From assembly GCA_951828515.1 (NCBI GenBank), contig OX639992.1:4070217-4134216 (forward strand): DNA of 64,000 nt, given 5' to 3'. The DNA is from an uncultured Poribacteria bacterium. GTDB lineage: Bacteria; Poribacteria; WGA-4E; WGA-3G. The position numbers and the translations under genes were made by a program. Below, one piece after another: positions 43,900-51,555 of the stretch. Under the pieces are notes generated by a model. That model saw nothing but the letters and a program-made list of their open reading frames with translations. It made no database searches and was not told the DNA's origin. Positions within the stretch are counted from its first letter, which is position 1. Every line of letters starts with the position of its first letter.

Positions 43900-45453
43900 A
43901 TGAAACAGATTTTTTTGTTATGCTTGTGTTTTCTTATCGTGTGCGGTGTTGCATCGGCACAAGAGGAGTGGATTCCGGATCCGAATTTGCGATGGGCAGT
44001 GCGGAAAGCCCTCGGTTTGCCCGATGGTCTACCACTCACCCAACCAGTAATGAATCAATTGAGGGGACTGAAGGCTGTTGAGAGTCAGATAATGGATTTG
44101 ACTGGATTAGAGCATGCCACGAACCTTCAGTGGCTTACCCTTGGTTCTAACGAGGTTCAAGACCTTTCGCCCTTAGCTGAATTGACCCATTTAAAAGGGT
44201 TATGGATTTATCTCAATCCTATCTCGGATATTGGACCATTAGAGGGTTTGGTGAATTTAGAGACCCTTGATGTAGCCGCTTGTCAACTTTCGGATGTTCG
44301 ATCCCTTGAGAACTTGACGCGATTAGAGAGTCTGCGTCTACATGTCAACGCGATTCGAGATATTAGCCCTTTAAGGCATCTGAAACTTCTTCGGGAGTTA
44401 TGGCTACAGTATAATGAGATTGTCGATATTACCCCGCTGGTGGGATTAACAGTTTTACAGGAATTACGAATTGAGGGCAATCCAATCATAGACTGGACAC
44501 CCCTGGATCAACTGAAAATCGAAAAACTAACGTTTGACGAGATTTGTCAATTTCCGAGGTTACCGATCTGGGAACGGTTAGAAAATCGGAGTTTTCCGTC
44601 TACTTTCCAAGCGTGGCAACCTACTTTCAGTTTCCCTGAACTTCCGTTAGAGACTCGCGAAGCATATCACGATTTGATTTGGAGTCCTCGGTTTAATCTA
44701 CAGCCCCGTGAGATAGGTGGACGCATCGAACTTGTAGGTCCCTGTCTGGGAGTAGAGCAAGCGCGCACGGTTCGGATCAATCAGAACCCGAACATGATTT
44801 TTATTAAGCATATTTTTATGCGTGACGCGCCTATAGATGAGTATCCTGACGATTGGCCGTATTGGTTACGGGATGCTGCTGGCAATCGTGTTTATGAGGA
44901 TAGATGGAAAACATATCTCATAGACTTCACGATGCCTGGGGCACAGGATTGGATTGTTGAAAATGTGTTAGCCGTCGCGAGAACGGGTTTATATGATGGT
45001 ATTCTGCTCGACTGGTGGAAATGGTGGTTCGACGAAGATCTGCCGATGCTGTCTTCCCCGCCGAATATCTATCGAACCCTCGAAGCCGAGCATGTTGCGA
45101 AGGACGCGATTCTCAAACGGATTCGTGAAGTGGTCGGCGACGATTTTCTGATACTCGTAAATCCGAATCGCCACAAAGTGCCAGAACATGCCGCCTACAT
45201 CAATGGGCTTTTCTTAGAAACGCTGCCAGACACCCAAGGCGGCAACATCCATGACGGGCTTTTCTTAGAAACGCTGCCAGACGCCAAGAGTGTTTATTCC
45301 TATGAAGGACTCATCCAGATCGAAGGCACACTCCTATGGGCAGAGAAAAATCTGCGTGAGCCACAGATAAGGTGTAGAAAGTGGACTGCAAAATACATTT
45401 CACATTCTGCCCGATTTGGACGGCGAAATTTACCTGAAGAGAACGACCGATAG
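43900..45453 (+). CDS. secreted LRR plus glycosidase-like protein, frameshifted before its dockerin
   Basis: A 517-residue frame with a signal peptide (MKQIFLLCLCFLIVCGVASA), an internalin-like cap (WIPDPNLRWAVRKALGLPDG), about seven SDS22-type LRRs, and a TIM-barrel-like domain (YPDDWPYWLRDAAGNRVYED, GLYDGILLDWWKWWF) resembling putative glycoside hydrolases. An in-frame 51-bp duplication gives NGLFLETLPD twice (45205 and 45256). The frame ends in nonsense-like sequence (CRKWTAKYISHSARFGRRN), while the +1 frame there reads HILPDLDGEIYLKRTTDSHD and continues into a dockerin pair. One base gained, or two lost, near 45370-45400 would explain this. The protein may still be made, without its dockerin. 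Confidence 0.7.
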   Translation: MKQIFLLCLCFLIVCGVASAQEEWIPDPNLRWAVRKALGLPDGLPLTQPVMNQLRGLKAVESQIMDLTGLEHATNLQWLTLGSNEVQDLSPLAELTHLKGLWIYLNPISDIGPLEGLVNLETLDVAACQLSDVRSLENLTRLESLRLHVNAIRDISPLRHLKLLRELWLQYNEIVDITPLVGLTVLQELRIEGNPIIDWTPLDQLKIEKLTFDEICQFPRLPIWERLENRSFPSTFQAWQPTFSFPELPLETREAYHDLIWSPRFNLQPREIGGRIELVGPCLGVEQARTVRINQNPNMIFIKHIFMRDAPIDEYPDDWPYWLRDAAGNRVYEDRWKTYLIDFTMPGAQDWIVENVLAVARTGLYDGILLDWWKWWFDEDLPMLSSPPNIYRTLEAEHVAKDAILKRIREVVGDDFLILVNPNRHKVPEHAAYINGLFLETLPDTQGGNIHDGLFLETLPDAKSVYSYEGLIQIEGTLLWAEKNLREPQIRCRKWTAKYISHSARFGRRNLPEENDR

Positions 45454-45601
45454 TCACGATGTCAATGCGGACGGTATAGTTAATATTCTGGATTTGGTTG
45501 CGGTTGCCAATGGGTTCGGCAAAAATGCACCGGATGTAAATGGCGATGGCGTTGTCAATGTTTTGGACTTGGTCGCTGTGGCAAATGCGTTCGGGCAGTA
45601 G
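45416..45601 (+). pseudogene. dockerin-type C-terminus cut off by a frameshift
   Basis: Reads SHDVNADGIVNILDLVAVAN, then GFGKNAPDVNGDGVVNVLDL, then VAVANAFGQ and stop: two calcium-binding dockerin type I repeats. It is in the +1 frame relative to the preceding LRR gene and has no convincing start of its own. It was probably the original end of that gene. Confidence 0.65.
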
Positions 45602-45640
45602 GAATATTAGGAACTACCAGAAAACCAACAGACTCCTCTT

Positions 45641-46050
45641 GTGATGCACTCCCACAGCTAAAGCAGTGGGCTTCTTACGAAGATCCGCCTCCACAAGACA
45701 TACGAGCAGCGTTTTATCGCTTATAGCGACTCCAAAGGTATATGTTCCCAAAGGGTAACAATGAAACCTAAGTCACGTAGACAATGCAAGTGTCTACGAC
45801 ACGCACCACTTATGCAACTACAGGGTGAGTTTTGAATGTGGAACACCCTGATACTTGACGCAATCACGGTTGCTGTCAATGAGAATCTGTCCCGTCAGTA
45901 TTCTTGTTTTCTTTGTTTAGGCTACACGCGTCCTCATGGCGGTGTAGTTATCTAAATCGGGTTCTGTTCCAAGCAACAAGCAGAGTCCTCTATGCTATTT
46001 GGACGGGGAGTCACTTCGCAAAAGGTTCGCGAAGATAGCATTGACTCCCA
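45641..46050 (-). mobile_element. IS200/IS605-like end-only element (PATE-like)
   Basis: One end is the hairpin CCCACAGCTAAAGCAGTGGG (45651-45670), of the type found at IS605 right ends. The other end is GGGAGTCA...TGACTCCC (46006-46049) enclosing CTTCGC/GCGAAG, followed by CACTGCTTGATA. Between them no frame is open over a useful length, but there are further hairpins such as CGTAGACA-ATGCAAG-TGTCTACG (45776-45798). It looks like both ends of an IS200/IS605 element without tnpA or tnpB. Such ends can encode the guide (omega) RNA used by TnpB; expression here is not shown. Confidence 0.5.
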
Positions 46051-46134
46051 CTGCTTGATACTCTAATTATAGCATAAAAATTGACAATATGTCAACCCTT
46101 TTTTGCACAGAAGCACGAGCATTACGAGGTTCGA

Positions 46135-46154
46135 CCCAACGCTAAAGCATTGGG
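46135..46154 (-). other. second IS605-type end hairpin
   Basis: CCCAACGCTAAAGCATTGGG has the same layout as the hairpin at 45651-45670 (GC-TAAA-GC loop region flanked by CCCA/TGGG). It may be the end of another decayed element of the same family. Confidence 0.4.
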
Positions 46155-46184
46155 ATTGTTAGAGAATTCCCTTCAAATTCGATT

Positions 46185-46213
46185 TTGCCATCTAAACTTT
46201 GGTATGGTATAAT
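46185..46213 (+). promoter_or_regulatory. promoter before the HigB-like remnant
   Basis: TTGCCA (46185-46190), 17-bp spacer, TATAAT (46208-46213); a second GGTATAAT follows 14 bp later in a short tandem repeat (GATGGTATAATA). Confidence 0.5.
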
Positions 46214-46321
46214 AGATGGTATAATAGATAGCGTTGCGATTAAGCTTCCTGCGCCATTGAGTGAAGAACTAAGCACGCGTGGATAATAACAAAGTACCAA
46301 CGCGGACTTCATACATATTCG

Positions 46322-46660
46322 ATGCATATTAGAAATCAAGAAAAACTGGCTGAATTTTCACAGAAACATCCGAATTCTAAATCGGCAATTGATAGGTGGC
46401 TTGAATTGATGGAGCGAGAAAATTTCGGTTCGATCATTGAGTTACGAGAAATATTTCCGCATGCTGACCCGGTCTGAGTAAAAGTGCAGAGGAGGCAATC
46501 TGTTGGCGTTCACGTGAGTATAGAAGCGATCGCGACAGTTTTCAACATTGGCGGCAACAAAGCGCGTCTTATCGTATCCATACAGTACCAATTGCAACGT
46601 GTTACCGTTCATAAGGTTCTAACGCACGCAGAATATGATAAGTGGGACAGGAGGATTTAA
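46322..46660 (+). pseudogene. HigB-like toxin interrupted by an in-frame TGA
   Basis: The frame reads MHIRNQEKLAEFSQKHPNSK, with SAIDRWLELMERENFGSIIE and LREIFPHADPV, then TGA at 46475. It stays open in the same frame through VFNIGGNKARLIVSIQYQ and VHKVLTHAEYDKWD to TAA at 46658. Both parts match the HigB (RelE-type mRNA interferase) family in the right order. About 15 extra residues lie between TGA and VFNIGGNK, so decay is more likely than selenocysteine use. The next gene, 6 bp on, starts with an antitoxin-like region. Confidence 0.6.
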
Positions 46661-46666
46661 AAAATA

Positions 46667-47569
46667 ATGTCAACTAGTACACAAACAACAAAAAATGTAT
46701 TGCCCTTATTGGTGCCTCCGCCCCCTACGAAGCCGAGTCTGCTTGAATCCCAGAAACAAGCTCTTTTTATAACACAACCGGCTCCACTTCTCGAAGCTGT
46801 GAAGTCTGCCCCCCGTTCAGAAAGTGACTATCGCTGGCTTGCATACGTACTGGAGTTGCTAATTGAGATTGGGAATCGAGACGAAAGCCTTAGTTTCAAC
46901 ACTGTATTGAGGCGTGACTACAAGCAGCTTTCATTCCTGCTGGAAGAGTTAGTTCTGACAGTAGGCGAAAATGTACACCATCCTGCTACCTCCCTGATGA
47001 TGCTTGTTGGGTTTCTCGTTGAAAGGTATGAGACCGAGAACATTCCAAAGTTGTCAGATCTCCCACCAGAACCGATAGAAGCGGATCTCGTTGAACAAGA
47101 CGACGAATGGGAAATCTTAGAGATACGGGACCTCACACCAGAAGAGATGCAGGAACTTGAAAAAAACCATCCCCCTGCTGCTATCTTAGAGTGGAGCAAA
47201 ACGGAGGTAGCTATCCACGCCTTCTTCTCAATGGGTAATATCCTTTCGGAGGGTGGTTGGGTAAGAGAAGCCATCTCTGCCTACGATATGGCACTCCGTT
47301 TGAAACCGGATTACGCCGAAGCTTACTACAATCGTGGCACAGCGAAAACGTTGATTGGCGAACACCAACTTGGCATCACTGATTTTGACGAAGCCATCCG
47401 CCTGAAACCTCAATTTGTAGAGGCACACTACAATCGCGGCGCGGCAAAACTTGCCCTCAACCAGGGTGTCGCGGCGCGTCCTGATTTTCAAACGGCGTTA
47501 AAATTGATGGAACAGCAGGGACGTGAAGATATCAAAACCAACATCACCCAATACCTTGGAGAAACTTAA
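46667..47569 (+). CDS. antitoxin-like N-terminal region fused to TPR repeats
   Basis: A 300-residue protein, probably cytoplasmic. Residues of about 40-120 (SESDYRWLAYVLELLIEIGN, LSFLLEELVLTVGENV, MMLVGFLVERYETENIPKLS) resemble the helical N-terminal part of COG5499-type HigA antitoxins, but no helix-turn-helix follows. Instead there is an acidic linker and two to three TPR units (AISAYDMALRLKPDYAEAYY, then NRGTAKTLIGEHQLGITDFD). It sits where a higA gene would be expected, 6 bp after the HigB-like remnant, so it may be a toxin partner that has gained a TPR tail. The antitoxin similarity is weak; the TPR part is clear. Confidence 0.65.
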   Translation: MSTSTQTTKNVLPLLVPPPPTKPSLLESQKQALFITQPAPLLEAVKSAPRSESDYRWLAYVLELLIEIGNRDESLSFNTVLRRDYKQLSFLLEELVLTVGENVHHPATSLMMLVGFLVERYETENIPKLSDLPPEPIEADLVEQDDEWEILEIRDLTPEEMQELEKNHPPAAILEWSKTEVAIHAFFSMGNILSEGGWVREAISAYDMALRLKPDYAEAYYNRGTAKTLIGEHQLGITDFDEAIRLKPQFVEAHYNRGAAKLALNQGVAARPDFQTALKLMEQQGREDIKTNITQYLGET

Positions 47570-47582
47570 AGAGGAAGTGATG

Positions 47583-47804
47583 ATCTGAGAAGGACAATTG
47601 ACAGACACGATGTCAATGGGGATGGTATTGTCAACATTTTGGATTTATGGTAAACCAGAAAAATAAGCAGACATTCTCCCCTCCCCGGGTAGGCGAGGTT
47701 TCTAACCTCGCCGGTGCAGAGTGTACAATTAATTCTAAAGTTTACCATAGTTGCTGTGGCAAATGCGTTTGGTAAAAGTGCGCCAGATGTGAACGGAGAT
47801 GGTT
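47583..47804 (+). pseudogene. dockerin remnant split by a MITE
   Basis: Left part DLRRTIDRHDVNGDGIVNIL ends at GATTTA, right part VAVANAFGKSAPDVNGDG follows the MITE. Removing the MITE and one TA restores the dockerin frame seen intact at 45452-45600. The rest of the host gene is missing. The spacer up to 47880 shows nothing else. Confidence 0.7.
47648..47747 (+). mobile_element. TA-flanked MITE (TGGTAAAC ends) inserted in dockerin remnant
   Basis: A 100-bp element with perfect inverted ends TGGTAAAC/GTTTACCA and core hairpin GGCGAGGTT-TCT-AACCTCGCC, flanked by TA at 47646-47647 and 47748-47749. The empty site is visible in the intact dockerin paralogue. Confidence 0.8.
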
Positions 47805-47884
47805 AGGAGACATCTACAAGACGTAGCCTCAACGCTATGTCTTCCGTGACTATCAATATTTTCAGGTTCTTTAAGCTCGTGGAA

Positions 47885-47899
47885 ACACGTATTACGTGT
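47885..47899 (+). promoter_or_regulatory. 15-bp palindrome before the ribosome site at 47900
   Basis: ACACGTA-T-TACGTGT is a perfect palindrome directly before AAGGAG of the secreted protein gene at 47914. It could be an operator or a small translational hairpin. Confidence 0.35.
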
Positions 47900-47913
47900 A
47901 AGGAGATTAACTT

Positions 47914-48690
47914 ATGTTTTCTCATTTGTTTGCATGGCTCTGTATTATGACTCTCGTTTTGAGTGTAATTCCTGTAGAAGCTGCTAAAATTGCTGTTATT
48001 GATTTTGCCGACGAGTGGACAAAAGTTGATGCGTTACGTCAGACCCTGGATGAATTCAAAGTTGAGTACGATGATCTGACAAAGGCACTTGAAGGTGGTA
48101 AATTACCTCTTAAAGCAGAAAATAAAATTTTTTTAATTGGTAGCATGCTGACCAACAATGCTGGATTGCATCAAAATCTTGACAAGAATGCAAAAGTGAT
48201 TCAGGATTTCGTCGAAAATGGGGGTCTCGTCTGGGAACCGACCCAAGCTGATCAAAACGAGGCGAATGTGGATTGGTTGCCGTCTGGATTGAGTTGTGTT
48301 CGGAGTGACCGCGATAGTCCAGTTTTTGAAATACTGCAAGCCGACCATCAACTCTTTAACGAACCAAACCGTATGGATCAAAAAACGTTTGAAGGTTGGG
48401 GACATCAGGGTTGGCCTACTGTCTGGGAAGTCATCGCTTCTCAAAAGGGCTTTGACGTGCTGATGGAAAGTTTAGGGCAACCTGTCATTATGGAAGCGGA
48501 ATTTGGGAAAGGTAAGTTCCTGATGATGGCAATCGCTCCTGATAAATACTATATCGCGGGTAACGATGACAACACGAAGGACATGGCAAAACTTTTCATG
48601 GAGAATTTGCTGTTCCATGTCGAAGAATTTGCCGCTATCGAGGCAGATGGTAAACTCACAACAATGTGGGCGAATCTGAAAATGTGGTAG
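47914..48690 (+). CDS. secreted glutamine-amidotransferase-like-fold protein with KLTTMWANLK tail
   Basis: A 258-residue protein, AAGGAG before the ATG, signal peptide MFSHLFAWLCIMTLVLSVIP, cleavage near VEA. The body (KIAVIDFADEWTKVDALRQT, then IFLIGSMLTNNAGL, FVENGGLVWEPTQ, and FGKGKFLMMAIAPDKYY) fits a class I glutamine amidotransferase-like or DUF4350/ThuA-like fold with no obvious catalytic cysteine. It ends AAIEADGKLTTMWANLKMW, the shared tail of five exported proteins, although it has no LamG domain. This is the strongest case that the tail is an independent module. Confidence 0.75.
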   Translation: MFSHLFAWLCIMTLVLSVIPVEAAKIAVIDFADEWTKVDALRQTLDEFKVEYDDLTKALEGGKLPLKAENKIFLIGSMLTNNAGLHQNLDKNAKVIQDFVENGGLVWEPTQADQNEANVDWLPSGLSCVRSDRDSPVFEILQADHQLFNEPNRMDQKTFEGWGHQGWPTVWEVIASQKGFDVLMESLGQPVIMEAEFGKGKFLMMAIAPDKYYIAGNDDNTKDMAKLFMENLLFHVEEFAAIEADGKLTTMWANLKMW

Positions 48691-48799
48691 ATGCGATATT
48701 AGGCATTATTGTAACCTCCAGGTTTTCAACGATCTGCCGGACGCTACAACTTATTTGAGGTAGGGCGGATATGGGGATCCGCCCTTACAAACAAAATCC

Positions 48800-50059
48800 C
48801 TAACTCCACAACCTATCGTGAGAACGTTCAGAATCCCATTCTATCGTCGGCGCGAAGTAATCCATCTCTTCTGGATGCAGATGTTCCCGAATGATCTCTT
48901 CGTTAAGCTCGATGCCTAACCCCGGTGTCTCTGGCACATTGATATAACCGTCTTGGATGATCGGGTTCGGTAAGCCCGTTACCATCTCATCCCACCATGG
49001 ATTATCAACGGAGTGATTTTCCAGCACCATGAAATTCGAGGTCGCTGCGGCACAGTGGACGCTCGCCATTGCGCAGACGGGGGTACCTGCCATGTGGAGT
49101 GCCATCGCAATACCGTGATCTTCCGCCAAATCACCAATCTTTTTCGTCTCCAATATCCCGCCCGATGTCGCAATATCTGGATGCGCTACAGCGATTCCTC
49201 GACTCTCGAACAGCGGCATAAAGTCCTCTTTACAGTAGATGTCCTCGCCTGTGCAGATGGGGGTCGCACACGAATTCGAGAGGCGCACGTACTGGTCAGT
49301 ATACTGCCACGGCACCATATCCTCCAACCACGCGAGATTGTATTTCTCCAATGCCCTCGCGATGCGAATACAATCCTCAATACCGATATGCCCAAAATGA
49401 TCCACTGAAAGTGGAATCTCATAACCGATAATACCTCGGACAGTTTCCACATATTCACACAATATAGCAATACCTTTTTCGGTCAGGCGGATCCCCGTGA
49501 AGGGGTGCATCAGGTTAGATGTTTCTAAATTTCCCGCAGGTGCAGAGAGTGTGCCGGGGGTTCCCCGAAGCAACCCAACACCGATGTCCATCTTCAGGAA
49601 GGTGAATCCTCTGTCTATACGTTCTTGGAGAATCTTACCCATCTCTTCGGGATCTTTGAGGGAAGGGGTATCGCTATAACATCGAATTTTGTCTCGGAAT
49701 TTGCCACCAGCAAGTTGATAGCACGGCACCCCGTACGCCTTGCCAGCAAGGTCCATCAGTGCCATTTCAATCCCGCAGATACCGCCACCTTGCCGCGCGT
49801 GATGACCGAACTGCTTAATCTGTCGAAAGATTTTATCGACGTTACACGGATTTTCGCCGATAATACGGCTTTTCAGCATCAGGGCATACGTTGGACTCGC
49901 ACCATCGCGGACCTCACCGAGACCATGAATCCCTTGGTTCGTATCCAGTTTCAAGATGGGACCGCCTGTCTGCGTCCGAACGATGCGCATGTCGGTGATT
50001 TTCAGTGCCGAAGGCTGCGAAGCAGTATTGACGTTTGATAGTACCTGTTGATCTTCCAT
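48800..50059 (-). CDS. enolase-superfamily enzyme (mandelate racemase/muconate lactonizing type)
   Basis: A 419-residue protein. The N-terminal capping domain is followed by the barrel with FTFLKMDIG (catalytic Lys region), metal ligands in SVDHFGHIG, AWLEDMVPW and CTGEDIYCKED, a base in AVAHPDIATSGG and ALHMAG. Members dehydrate or epimerise acid sugars. The ATG is placed directly after a leader repeat (50060-50151) that supplies CAAGG. It fits the sugar-acid genes elsewhere in the window. Exact substrate unknown. Confidence 0.9.
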   Translation of the reverse strand: MEDQQVLSNVNTASQPSALKITDMRIVRTQTGGPILKLDTNQGIHGLGEVRDGASPTYALMLKSRIIGENPCNVDKIFRQIKQFGHHARQGGGICGIEMALMDLAGKAYGVPCYQLAGGKFRDKIRCYSDTPSLKDPEEMGKILQERIDRGFTFLKMDIGVGLLRGTPGTLSAPAGNLETSNLMHPFTGIRLTEKGIAILCEYVETVRGIIGYEIPLSVDHFGHIGIEDCIRIARALEKYNLAWLEDMVPWQYTDQYVRLSNSCATPICTGEDIYCKEDFMPLFESRGIAVAHPDIATSGGILETKKIGDLAEDHGIAMALHMAGTPVCAMASVHCAAATSNFMVLENHSVDNPWWDEMVTGLPNPIIQDGYINVPETPGLGIELNEEIIREHLHPEEMDYFAPTIEWDSERSHDRLWS

Positions 50060-50151
50060 TTTTTAATTATTCCTTGCGGGGTGATAAAGTGGACTTCATG
50101 TTTGATGTCCCTTTCTCTTGATCCGCCCGCGCCGTTGTTGCGGGCTGCTTT
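50060..50151 (-). repeat. 5' leader repeat next to the enolase-superfamily start codon
   Basis: On the minus strand: hairpin-like CCCGCAACAACGGCGCGGG, then CCCCGCAAGGAATAATTAAAAA directly before ATG in two pieces. It matches the repeat units at 39712-39990 and 63427-63518. Confidence 0.6.
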
Positions 50152-50181
50152 CTTAAGTTGATTTCATTCTGGACAGACAAA

Positions 50182-50907
50182 CTATGCGTCACTTTCTGAT
50201 ATGATTTTGAGCGCGGTATCCAGTATCGTCAGATGGAGTGCTGCCCGTTGTTCAAGTTCCCAGACTGTTGGTGTCTCAGAGATGATAACATGTTCACTAT
50301 GAAAATGCAATAGGTAAGGTGCCAAGCCTTGCGTTCCCCAAGAATTAGCGACTTTGTAAACACCCTCAGCGAGATCGGGAGCATCTTCGCCCGGATCATC
50401 GGGATCTATTGAACCAATCGCCTTGGCGGCGACAGCGAGTTTAGGACCGATGTATTTCTCGTTCTGTTTGCCTTCATAGAGGTAAAATCCGGTTGCATCG
50501 TAGTCTTCATGGAAGTCTATCGTAAGCGAGAATTGAGTCTTACCGAGGGCTTTTTTGACGATAGCGGCTTCGGCAACATCCTCCGTTTCAAAAGCGCGAT
50601 TGATGTCTATGCCATCACGGGTTTCGCGTGTGTTATGAACGTAACCGTAGGGGTTTATACACGGAATGATTAGGAACGAGAATTTATTTAGGCGTGAGGT
50701 ATTGTCCCGTTCAAGGAACTGTAAAACTGCCTCAACACCAGCGGGTTCGTCGCCGTGCATACCACCCGTGATAAGAACTCGCTGGGGCGTATGTGCGGAT
50801 GACGCTAAATGAATTTGATATATCGGGTAATTGTGGGCGGTGCCGAGTCGTTCTATTGGTACATCTAAGTTTTTTAACCGTTCTGTAACTTCAGTGTAAT
50901 TGCGCAA
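50182..50907 (-). CDS. M14-type metallocarboxypeptidase / deacylase-like protein
   Basis: A 241-residue protein with zinc-binding HxxE in ITGGMHGDEPAGVEAVLQFL, INRAF for substrate binding and TIDFHEDYDATGFYLYE with a further His and Glu. It is shorter than full M14 carboxypeptidases and resembles succinylglutamate desuccinylase/aspartoacylase-like or M14-like deacylases. The start is TTG with GGAG 9 nt upstream. Substrate unknown. It is upstream of the enolase-superfamily gene on the same strand. Confidence 0.8.
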   Translation of the reverse strand: MRNYTEVTERLKNLDVPIERLGTAHNYPIYQIHLASSAHTPQRVLITGGMHGDEPAGVEAVLQFLERDNTSRLNKFSFLIIPCINPYGYVHNTRETRDGIDINRAFETEDVAEAAIVKKALGKTQFSLTIDFHEDYDATGFYLYEGKQNEKYIGPKLAVAAKAIGSIDPDDPGEDAPDLAEGVYKVANSWGTQGLAPYLLHFHSEHVIISETPTVWELEQRAALHLTILDTALKIISESDA

Positions 50908-51007
50908 ACTTCAGAACTCCTCAATAAATTTAACAAACAAAAGATATACGCATAGCATATCGCAAAACGACTCAGTATGCAATCGTTTTTGCAGGGCTAT
51001 TTTATGT

Positions 51008-51036
51008 TTGACAATTACGGGCTTTTTTGATAAAAT
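51008..51036 (+). promoter_or_regulatory. promoter of the small TPR gene
   Basis: TTGACA (51008-51013), 17-bp spacer, TAAAAT (51031-51036), 33 bp before the start codon. Confidence 0.65.
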
Positions 51037-51069
51037 TCTGTTAAACTTTCACCTCAAAGGACACAAAAG

Positions 51070-51402
51070 ATGCCGACTGAAGCGGAACTTTACGACACCG
51101 CACTCACCCATTTTGCTGAAAACGACCTCGAAGCGGCTGTTAATGTTTTTAAAGAATTGATTGAAACTTACCCAGATTACATCGAAGGGTTCCTTGGGCT
51201 CGGACACGCCTATGAACGGATGAGTCTATACGATGAAGCCATTGAAGCGATCCAGAAGGCGATAGAAATTAACCCGAAGGATCCACTTGTATACACCAGT
51301 TTGTCTATGTGTTACCAACGAAAAGGGATGATCCAAGAAGCAGAAGATGCGATGGCAAAGTCGCAACAATTGCAGATAGAAGCATCCCGTTCATCTACAT
51401 GA
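51070..51402 (+). CDS. small TPR-repeat protein
   Basis: A 110-residue protein made of about three tetratricopeptide units: DLEAAVNVFKELIETYPDYI, then FLGLGHAYERMSLYDEAIEA, then VYTSLSMCYQRKGMIQEAED. TPRs mediate protein contacts. A CAAAGGA ribosome site lies upstream. It is cut off from the following gene by a MITE that begins 8 bp after its stop. Confidence 0.8.
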   Translation: MPTEAELYDTALTHFAENDLEAAVNVFKELIETYPDYIEGFLGLGHAYERMSLYDEAIEAIQKAIEINPKDPLVYTSLSMCYQRKGMIQEAEDAMAKSQQLQIEASRSST

Positions 51403-51409
51403 TATCTTA

Positions 51410-51499
51410 TAGTGGATCCTGCAATTACTTTTACACCAAACTCGGTGCGGTTAGAAACCGCACCTACCGGGGGTGTGCAGATATTTTCGGGCTTTACTA
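51410..51499 (-). mobile_element. TA-flanked MITE, 90-bp copy between TPR and selenoprotein genes
   Basis: TAGTGGATCCTGC ... CGGGCTTTACTA with TA flanks (51408-51409, 51500-51501). It is practically identical to 36663-36752, which implies recent movement. On the plus strand it is open and extends the next gene's frame upstream, but the extension is not protein-like. Confidence 0.85.
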
Positions 51500-51555
51500 T
51501 AAAGGATTGGCGAGATTCCAAACCTCGCCAGCAAGAGAATACTGAGGTTTTCATA

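Noticed and set aside
46475-46477. Selenocysteine at the TGA of the HigB-like gene
   Set aside because: No hairpin of SECIS type follows, HigB homologues have no Cys there, and an extra insertion follows the TGA; decay is more likely.
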